DNA from: Leuctra nigra | Taxonomy: Eukaryota > Arthropoda > Insecta > Plecoptera > Leuctridae | DNA length: 64,000 bases | Direction: 5' to 3' | Assembly (NCBI GenBank): GCA_934045905.1 | Contig: OW203770.1 | Span: 3,286,001-3,350,000, forward strand | Shown here: positions 1 through 9,018 of the stretch, one piece after another | Layout: every line of letters begins with the position of its first letter | Numbering within the stretch: the stretch's first letter is position 1 | The notes under the pieces: model-generated | Told to the model about the DNA's origin: nothing | Databases searched by the model: none | What the model saw: the letters and a program-made list of their open reading frames with translations, nothing else | Made by a program: the position numbers and the translations under genes

Positions 1-1067
1 TATTAAAAAATGTTATCTTTAAAATTACAAAATTTCCAAAATATCGCCATCCATCTTGCGGTTTGTTGTCCAATATACAGGCACGATTTTATGCCCCCCC
101 CCCCCCCCCCTGTGTTATCCACAGGTAAAAGTATAAACCCTACTAAAAGTTAAAATACTGAAAAGTTAACCTTCAATCATGAATATAATATCATATGGTA
201 GTTGGCAAAGGGGCGAATATATTTTGCTAGTTGAATGCAATCTGGTTTCTTCAATCTTTCGTATGAATTAGCTACAGCCACTCATTCCTGTTACCTTAGA
301 CTGTTACGAAACAAACCTTGGAAACCCTTTAAAATGGTTACATTAATACTTTCTAATGTTCTCAACAACCATTCAGTTTTACAGCTAAATAAGCGAGAAG
401 TATTTAGTTTGAGAAAAGAAAGGTGAAAAATCTGAAGAAAACAATTGAATTTTGTTTCTTCTCAAAATTTCAGAAATAAGCCTCAGGGCCTTCAAGTGAA
501 ATTAGCACTATATTGACGAACTCTTCAAATGTGTCACAAATATGTGTGGTGAAAGAAACATTGTATCAATACATTCCTACATTAATACCTCAATCATCTG
601 CACACTATTTATAATTTAATATTAACACTATTATTATTTATTATTATTAGCTACAATAGTTTTGTATCCACATTTTGTACTTTAGTATTTAACTCTAGAT
701 TGTTAGTTACGTTTAAGAGAGAGTAGTTTTCTATTTTTTGACTTTTTTACATTATTATCTATATTTAGAGGCTTAAAATTAATGTTATTTATCAAGGTAT
801 CACATTTGTTACTAATTACCCTAGTATCATATTAGTTACTTCATAGTTTTTTAAAGTAATTTTAACAATAAATATTTCTTAATTTTTTGCTATGTCTTGA
901 CGTTTTTCGATTTAATTAAGATTCAAAACCCAATTGTATTTCAATACTTCATAATTTCAACACGAAATAAATGTTTATTATTATTTTGCATTCATTCTGT
1001 GTGTTTCTAAGATCAATGCATTCTCCTATACTTCACAATCTTCCTAGACCCTGCTGTATCATACTAA
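1..1067. other. AT-rich DNA without recognised gene
   Basis: No coding exon or known element was recognised. A pure C run of 17 bases lies at 94-110. Short open frames here have no composition or motif suggesting protein. Confidence 0.5.
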
Positions 1068-1068
1068 G

Positions 1069-1690
1069 CGTGCGCACGGGGGGGGGGGGGGGAGTCTTGC
1101 CCCCCTCCCCCCCCCCCCCCCACTAATGGGTCAACCTCAACTAAAATTTATAAAATGTAGTCCTTATAGTGTTAAAAATTTAGTTTTTAAAGGGTTAAAA
1201 CAAAAAATCTCCCTGCGGGGCAGACTGTTGAGTTGCTCAAATCACAGGAATCAAGTCGGCTGGTCAAAAACACATAATTTTGGAAAACAATGCCTAATAA
1301 AGTACACTCGACAATTCATAAAACGGTATTTGAACGAAACAGATTGACTGCTGGTCAGGTTCATTGACAATCAATCCTTGTTATTATGAATGAAATCAGA
1401 GCTCACCTACTAGAGCTAGATGACGAGTTAGTATAGACTTCATCAAATGATGCCATCACATTTTTTTCAGACAATCCATTTCTTTCAAATACTCTTTTAT
1501 GAATGGTCGAGAGTACCTTCCAAAAACACGATTTTTTCATGAATTTCCAGGTTTTCCCCCCAAAAAATTATTTTTAATATGCCTCAAAACTGCTCTAATA
1601 AGTATGTATGACCTTCAGAGAAAATTTTCTAGCATCAGAAAATTAGTATTTGATACCATAGGGTCATTCAACAGAAATAATAATGACAAG
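1069..1690 (-). mobile_element. Partial hAT-like MITE, same family as 39491-40220, interrupted
   Basis: The left end GTGCGCACGGGGGGG and the following bases match the reverse complement of the complete element at 39491-40220. The match covers 1069-1299, stops, and resumes at about 1500-1650 with the segment around CCTTCCAAAAACACGATTTT. The break is filled by another repeat (1300-1480). The far terminus is missing, so the copy is truncated as well as interrupted. Confidence 0.6.
1300..1480 (-). repeat. Interspersed repeat nested in a MITE
   Basis: This stretch (frame around AAACGGTATTTGAACGAAAC) matches, in reverse orientation, 41068-41235, including the shared AATCAGAGCTCAC and GATGACGAGTTAG blocks. 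It sits inside the MITE copy at 1069-1690, so it is the younger insertion. No coding content; the superfamily is not clear. Confidence 0.5.
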
Positions 1691-2040
1691 CACAAATCTA
1701 AAATTTTAATTATTTGAATACTTAATATTTTAATATTCTATATTAGAAGAAATCTATCAAACTTTGTAAATTAATTCCTTGAGAACTGTTCGTCCCACAA
1801 CAAAAACCATAGAACATTTGTGTTCAGCAACATCTCTACTTTCATCAAATAACTATTATTCTGAAATCCAATCTTCCCGAGACTTTATAAGTCTTGTGCT
1901 CGGTGGCAATGCGTTGGCCCGGCTCCAGGACATGTAGTTATTCCTAGATCATGCGCACTTGTATATCTGCACGCTGTTTGCATGGGTCTGACGTCACTGC
2001 CAGAACACGGGGATATCTCAGCGATCCCAGCCCGGGCTGG
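1691..2040 (+). promoter_or_regulatory. Region upstream of the first-exon array, possible TATA box
   Basis: No repeat was recognised between the nested MITE and the exon array. A TATAAG at 1886-1891 lies about 180 bp before the first array ATG, and TGACGTCA occurs near 1990. This could be the original promoter of the protease gene, but the motif alone is weak evidence and no initiator was identified. Confidence 0.2.
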
Positions 2041-5000
2041 CAGACAGAGTTGTGTAAGTGAGCCGGCAAGATGTACACACTACTTGTCATCTCTCTCCTG
2101 GCAGTTGCTGACGTCACAGCCAACAGTGAGTATCATTACACCTTGTTCAGACAGAGTTGACTGAGTGAGCCGGCAAGATGTACACACTACTTAGTACTTG
2201 TCATCTCTCTCCTGGCAGTTGCTGACGTCACAGCCAACAGTGAGTATCATTACACCTTGTTCAGACAGAGTTGACTGAGTGAGCCGGCAAGATGTACACA
2301 CTACTTGTCATCTCTCTCCTGGCAGTTGCTGACGTCACAGCCAACAGTGAGTATCATTACACCTTGTTCAGACAGAGTTAACTGAGTGAGCCGGCAAGAT
2401 GTACACACTACTTGTCATCTCTCTCCTGGCAGTTGCTGACGTCACAGCCAACAGTGAGTATCATTACACCTTGTTCAGACAGAGTTGACTGAGTGAGCCG
2501 GCAAGATGTACACACTACTTGTCATCTCTCTCCTGGCAGTTGCTGACGTCACAGCCAACAGTGAGTATCATGACACCTTGTTCAGACAGAGTTGACTGAG
2601 TGAGCCGGCAAGATGTACACACTACTTGTCATCTCTCTCCTGGCAGTTGCTGACGTCACAGCCAACAGTGAGTATCATTACACCTTGTTCAGACAGAGTT
2701 GACTGAGTGAGCCGGCAAGATGTACACACTACTTGTCATCTCTCTCCTGGCAGTTGCTGACGTCACAGCCAACAGTGAGTATCATTACACCTTGTTCAGA
2801 CAGAGTTGACTGAGTGAGCCGGCAAGATGTACACACTACTTGTCATCTCTCTCCTGGCAGTTGCTGACGTCACAGCCAACAGTGAGTATCATTACACCTT
2901 GTTCAGACAGAGTTGACTGAGTGAGCCGGCAAGATGTACACACTACTTGTCATCTCTCTCCTGGCAGTTGCTGACGTCACAGCCAACAGTGAGTATCATG
3001 ACACCTTGTTCAGACAGAGTTGACTGAGTGAGCCGGCAAGATGTACACACTACTTGTCATCTCTCTCCTGGCAGTTGCTGACGTCACAGCCAACAGTGAG
3101 TATCATGACACCTTGTTCAGACAGAGTCGGCAAGATGTACACACTACTTGTCATCTCTCTCCTGGCAGTTGCTGACGTCACAGCCAACAGTGAGTATCAT
3201 TACACCTTGTTCAGACAGAGTTGACTGAGTGAGCCTGCAAGATGTACACACTACTTGTCATCTCTCTCCTGGCAGTTGCTGACGTCACAGCCAACAGTGA
3301 GTATCATTACACCTTGTTCAGACAGAGTTGACTGAGTGAGCCGGCAAGATGTACACACTACTTGTCATCTCTCTCCTGGCAGTTGCTGACGTCACAGCCA
3401 ACAGTGAGTAACATTACACCTTGTTCAGACAGAGTTGACTGAGTGAGCCGGCAAGATGTACACACTACTTGTCATCTCTCTCCTGGCAGTTGCTGACGTC
3501 ACAGCCAACAGTGAGTATCATGACACCTTGTCCAGACAGAGTTGACTGAGTGAGCCGGCAAGATGTACACACTACTTGTCATCTCTCTCCTGGCAGTTGC
3601 TGACGTCACAGCCAACAGTGAGTATCATTACACCTTGTTCAGACAGAGTTGACTGAGTGAGCCGGCAAGATGTACACACTACTTGTCATCTCTCTCCTGG
3701 CAGTTGCTGACGTCACAGCCAACAGTGAGTATCATGACACCTTGTTCAGACAGAGTTGACTGAGTGAGCCGGCAAGATGTACACACTACTTGTCATCTCT
3801 CTCCTGGCAGTTGCTGACGTCACAGCCAACAGTGAGTATCATTACACCTTGTTCAGACAGAGTTGACTGAGTGAGCCGGCAAGATGTACACACTACTTGT
3901 CATCTCTCTCCTGGCAGTTGCTGACGTCACAGCCAACAGTGAGTATCATTACACCTTGTTCAGACAGAGTTGACTGAGTGAGCCGGCAAGATGTACACAC
4001 TACTTGTCATCTCTCTCCTGGCAGTTGCTGACGTCACAGCCAACAGTGAGTATCATTACACCTTGTTCAGACAGAGTTGACTGAGTGAGCCGGCAAGATG
4101 TACACACTACTTGTCATCTCTCTCCTGGCAGTTGCTGACGTCACAGCCAACAGTGAGTATCATTACACCTTGTTCAGACAGAGTTGACTGAGTGAGCCGG
4201 CAAGATGTACACACTACTTGTCATCTCTCTCCTGGCAGTTGCTGACGTCACAGCCAACAGTGAGTATCATTACACCTTGTTCAGACAGAGTTGACTGAGT
4301 GAGCCGGCAAGATGTACACACTACTTGTCATCTCTCTCCTGGCAGTTGCTGACGTCACAGCCAACAGTGAGTATCATTACACCTTGTTCAGACAGAGTTG
4401 ACTGAGTGAGCCGGCAAGATGTACACACTACTTGTCATCTCTCTCCTGGCAGTTGCTGACGTCACAGCCAACAGTGAGTATCATTACACCTTGTTCAGAC
4501 AGAGTTGACTGAGTGAGCCGGCAAGATGTACACACTACTTGTCATCTCTCTCCTGGCAGTTGCTGACGTCACAGCCAACAGTGAGTATCATTACACCTTG
4601 TTCAGACAGAGTTGACTGAGTGAGCCGGCAAGATGTACACACTACTTGTCATCTCTCTCCTGGCAGTTGCTGACGTCACAGCCAACAGTGAGTATCATGA
4701 CACCTTGTTCAGACAGAGTTGACTGAGTGAGCCGGCAAGATGTACACACTACTTGTCATCTCTCTCCTGGCAGTTGCTGACGTCACAGCCAACAGTGGGT
4801 ATCATGACACCTTGTTCAGACAGAGTCGGCAAGATGTACACACTACTTGTCATCTCTCTCCTGGCAGTTGCTGACGTCACAGCCAACAGTGAGTATCATT
4901 ACACCTTGTTCAGACAGAGTTGACTGAGTGAGCCTGCAAGATGTACACACTACTTGTCATCTCTCTCCTGGCAGTTGCTGACGTCACAGCCAACAGTGAG

Positions 5001-6413
5001 TATCATTACACCTTGTTCAGACAGAGTTGACTGAGTGAGCCGGCAAGATGTACACACTACTTGTCATCTCTCTCCTGGCAGTTGCTGACGTCACAGCCAA
5101 CAGTGAGTAACATTACACCTTGTTCAGACAGAGTTGACTGAGTGAGCCGGCAAGATGTACACACTACTTGTCATCTCTCTCCTGGCAGTTGCTGACGTCA
5201 CAGCCAACAGTGAGTATCATGACACCTTGTCCAGACAGAGTTGACTGAGTGAGCCGGCAAGATGTACACACTACTTGTCATCTCTCTCCTGGCAGTTGCT
5301 GACGTCACAGCCAACAGTGAGTATCATTACACCTTGTTCAGACAGAGTTGACTGAGTGAGCCGGCAAGATGTACACACTACTTGTCATCTCTCTCCTGGC
5401 AGTTGCTGACGTCACAGCCAACAGTGAGTATCATGACACCTTGTTCAGACAGAGTTGACTGAGTGAGCCGGCAAGATGTACACACTACTTGTCATCTCTC
5501 TCCTGGCAGTTGCTGACGTCACAGCCAACAGTGAGTATCATTACACCTTGTTCAGACAGAGTTGACTGAGTGAGCCGGCAAGATGTACACACTACTTGTC
5601 ATCTCTCTCCTGGCAGTTGCTGACGTCACAGCCAACAGTGAGTATCATTACACCTTGTTCAGACAGAGTTGACTGAGTGAGCCGGCAAGATGTACACACT
5701 ACTTGTCATCTCTCTCCTGGCAGTTGCTGACGTCACAGCCAACAGTGAGTATCATTACACCTTGTTCAGACAGAGTTGACTGAGTGAGCCGGCAAGATGT
5801 ACACACTACTTGTCATCTCTCTCCTGGCAGTTGCTGACGTCACAGCCAACAGTGAGTATCATTACACCTTGTTCAGACAGAGTTGACTGAGTGAGCCGGC
5901 AAGATGTACACACTACTTGTCATCTCTCTCCTGGCAGTTGCTGACGTCACAGCCAACAGTGAGTATCATTACACCTTGTTCAGACAGAGTTGACTGAGTG
6001 AGCCGGCAAGATGTACACACTACTTGTCATCTCTCTCCTGGCAGTTGCTGACGTCACAGCCAACAGTGAGTATCATGACACCTTGTTCAGACAGAGTTGA
6101 CTGAGTGAGCCGGCAAGATGTACACACTACTTGTCATCTCTCTCCTGGCAGTTGCTGACGTCACAGCCAACAGTGAGTATCATTACACCTTGTTCAGACA
6201 GAGTTGACTGAGTGAGCCGGCAAGATGTACACACTACTTGTCATCTCTCTCCTGGCAGTTGCTGACGTCACAGCCAACAGTGAGTATCATTACACCTTGT
6301 TCAGACAGAGTTGACTGAGTGAGCCGGCAAGATGTACACACTACTTGTCATCTCTCTCCTGGCAGTTGCTGACGTCACAGCCAACAGTGAGTATCATGAC
6401 ACCTTGTTCAGAT
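2041..6413 (+). repeat. Array of 41 tandem copies of a 107-bp signal-peptide first exon
   Basis: The unit is 107 bp, counted from the donor GTGAGTATCA to the next. The first donor is at 2126 and the last at 6387. The distance equals 40 units after allowing one 7-bp insertion (second unit) and two 13-bp deletions (near 3122 and 4821), giving 41 units. Each contains GGCAAG-ATG followed by a frame reading MYTLLVISLLAVADVTAN, with a hydrophobic core typical of a secretory signal peptide. It ends in phase 1 at AACA|GTGAGT, a consensus 5' splice site. Units are nearly identical; variants are TTACACC/TGACACC, GAGCCG/GAGCCT and TTCAGA/TCCAGA. Downstream on the same strand are protease exons whose introns are also phase 1, so the unit is best read as the duplicated first exon of a secreted protease. 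Confidence 0.85.
2071..2125 (+). CDS. First copy of the signal-peptide exon (exon 1 of a secreted protein)
   Basis: The ATG at 2071 opens an 18-codon frame (MYTLLVISLLAVADVTAN plus one base). A Met, a short polar stretch and a Leu/Val/Ile core followed by small residues fit a signal peptide for the secretory pathway. The exon ends at 2125 before GTGAGT. The same exon recurs 40 more times up to 6386. Phase 1 at its end matches phase-1 starts at 9019, 10539, 11278 and 15405, so it can be spliced in frame to a protease exon. Which copy is used, and to which exon it joins, cannot be read from the genome. Confidence 0.55.
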
Positions 6414-6475
6414 AGACGAGTTGACAGCTAGGAGGGAACCTTCCCAGCATTCGCCTCTCGACTGTGTCAAACTGA
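6414..6475 (-). repeat. SINE fragment (second tRNA-headed family)
   Basis: The phrase GGAACCTTCCCAGCATTCGCCTCTCG-like, read in blocks, matches the body of SINEs at 34419-34640 and 48050-48150. Only a short piece remains at the end of the exon array. Confidence 0.4.
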
Positions 6476-7119
6476 AATCAGCTGCTGCAAGCGCGAGCGT
6501 TTTCCCGCTTGTTGCAGGCACTTTTTTTTGATACGATTGGAGACAAAATGGGTTGACGAAATGATTTGAAATTTTAATCATGATTAGATAAAAGACAAAC
6601 TTACGGTTATCCCTTTGTATATTTGTAATTTTTGCTTTGTTAGTAAATCGTTGATTTTTAGGGAAAAAATTTATATTTCTTGTCTCCCTGGGTGCCGTAT
6701 GAATTTTATTTTAAAGATGTGCCAAGTGACAACTCTTCACGCTAAATAAAAAAGACGGATTCAGCTCCGAAACTCCTAAATTTTGCACTTTACATATATT
6801 AATTTTAACACGTTGATGGTAAAATTCATTCAAAACGGAGCTGGAATTCGCATTTTTTTTGTTTTGCGTGTAAGTAATTGTCTTTTCACATTATGATTAA
6901 AATTTGAGATTAATTGGTTGACGGGTTTGGTCTCAAATCGTATCGGAAATTTCATAGTTCTGCGCGGTTTGTTGAATAACCGGCGCCGAAGCAAAATGAA
7001 AAAGTGATACTAATACAATCAGACTGATCATGTGAACATCCTATCAAAGTTACACCCACTTATGAAATAATTATTCTCCCTCAATTTTCTATAACAGCCG
7101 AGCGCTTGCACCACCTTAA
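6476..7119. mobile_element. TTAAGGTG-type MITE with a nested small MITE
   Basis: Shares GCTGCAAGCGCGAGCG, the internal block AAGACAAACTTA...GTTATCCC and the end GAGCGCTTGCACCACCTTAA with the complete copy at 48252-48787. The right TTAA is present; the left one is degraded. It is longer than the family because of an insertion at about 6738-6871 with its own inverted ends (CACGC..., CAGCTCCG / CGGAGCTG, ...GCGTG). Confidence 0.6.
6738..6871. mobile_element. Small palindromic MITE nested in a larger MITE
   Basis: About 130 bp. Inverted ends CACGCTAAA / TTTTGCGTG and inner inverted pairs around CAGCTCCGAAACTCC and AAACGGAGCTG. It interrupts sequence that is continuous in the sister copies of the host MITE. 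Confidence 0.5.
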
Positions 7120-7984
7120 TTAAACACGGGGGCGTACTTCAGTTTTCGCCCTCTTCCCCTCCTCCCCTCCCCCGCAGGATATTTGTATGGAACCCCTAAT
7201 ATTTCAATTGCCTACCGAAGAAGTTAAATATATAATAAAATGTTTACGACACTTTTTCATTTATTGTAAAACTAATTTCGTGCTGTGGTTTTCAGTAGTG
7301 CAGACAAATGTAGAAGGTAAAATATTATAACATCCGGTCCGATTTGGGTTTGGGCCTCACAATAATACGCGAATTTATATGAAACTTAAATATAGAATTT
7401 AGTACTAACGTGCTTCAAACGCTAATTTGGCCGATTTGATAATCTTAATTGTATAATTTACTAATAATTTAATTACTGTCGATTATCAATGTTTTTGATT
7501 TTATGGTATTCATTCAATTAAAATATTCGGGCCCCCTATCCCCCCCCCCCCCCCCCCCCCCCCAAGTCTGCGTTTGAACAACGTCCCTCTTGGTAGTCGG
7601 CTATACTCCACAGTTAACATCGGGGATTATACTATCTCATCAATATCATAACTTTTGTACACTCGCGGTCACATGAATTGCTTGATAAATTCTAAGCGAT
7701 TTCCCGAAACTTGATTGAGCAGACGAAAACACCGAGGTAAAGTCAGATCTCGAGCCTGTAGGGTTGGAGGGTTTGATTTAAAAACCAACCCCCTCATACA
7801 TTATGCCTTCATTCAACAATATTGACTGTAATTCCAGCTCCAACTAAGCCGTTTAAATCAATATTTCGAATCGTGAGTGTACTATTCAAATAAGAAAAAG
7901 CGTGATAAAACGTACAATGTGTGTAAAAACTCGTTGAAGAGCTGAGGAAAAGGGACATTTTGACTTTGACAGAAGTTTTGGCAC
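7120..7984. other. Unassigned DNA, possible 21-nt microexon
   Basis: No recognised element. A C run lies near 7541-7563. A 21-bp open segment at 7296-7316 is bounded by TGGTTTTCAG and GTAAAA, with phase 1 at both ends. It would fit the phase of the protease gene but is too short to supply the missing N-terminal protease exon. Confidence 0.25.
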
Positions 7985-8520
7985 ATATCTTGTATTAATG
8001 AGACTGTGTTTCTACGGGTCTTATGCCACTTTCTCTGTTTGTTTTTTGTTTGTTTTTTGTCCATCGCATATTGGAAGCACCGATTGACCAATCAAACTGG
8101 AATTTTGAACATACACTAATATCATTCTAGAATAGGCTGTTATTGTTTTTGAGCAATATTCAAAACAAAAAGTTGATTATTTTGATTAGGACCCTTGCCG
8201 CGCGGCACCCTGCTGAGTGACCCAAGTCGCATCGTCGCATCCTGTCCACCCCACCCCTCCACTAATGACCAGCCAGCCCCCAACCATTAAGAGAAAGGTT
8301 GTTTTTCCTACATTCAAATGAGAGAGGGGTCAATAATTTGCAAACTTTTTGAAGTAGGTAATTCGATTATGATATTTCTTGAATTTCGGTTAATCTTTGC
8401 CAGAGTTAATATATTTGTTAAAAATATTACAATTTATTTCAATCTGCATTAGTATATTAGAGGTATAGCGCGTATCGGTGCTCGCTTATCAATGCGTTAC
8501 AATGAGCGTTTTCCTAGTAT
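7985..8520 (-). repeat. Interspersed repeat of the CTAGGAAAACGCTC family
   Basis: Reverse-strand copy. The family head (on the minus strand ACTAGGAAAACGCTC...) is at about 8465-8520, and the tail zone with TGCCACTTTCTCTG and a T/G-rich run is near 8020-8065. GC-richer DNA at about 8190-8290 is not found in sister copies and is probably an insertion. Confidence 0.5.
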
Positions 8521-9018
8521 TACTAGGTCGACTAAACTGCGCTACTAATTATTTTTCACATTGTTCGTTAATCAAGTGGTAGAAAAGTTTTGACGATTAG
8601 TGAATATTATCAGCGATGTTCGCAGTTCGAATAGCGAGACAGAAGCTGTTTTTCGCGAGCTCTATTTTTAAATCTGTGCAGACTCAGCGAGGGTCCAAGT
8701 CATTCTATTTCTGGAAGTGTGGAAGTTGATCTCTTGTTGTTCATTCCACGCGTTTTACTTTCTGTGAAACAAAGCAAATGTAATGACCGAGGCGTCGTGT
8801 GAATTCTTTATTGAATAAAACACATAAATACATTTGGACATTGTTCAAATAATTTACGCGATTAGAAATTAATTGCCTGTCGGTTGACAATTAGTTCAAT
8901 TGATATTTGTTAGTTAATTGAATCATATTTTTAAGAATGGGCATTAGTCCCCCCAGCTCTTCCCACAGACAGTCTGATGAATTGGACGTTGTTCAAGATC
9001 TTTTTTGTTTTGTTTCAG

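Noticed and set aside
2041..6413. CRISPR array
   Set aside because: Units are directly adjacent, with no variable spacers, in an intron-bearing eukaryotic sequence.
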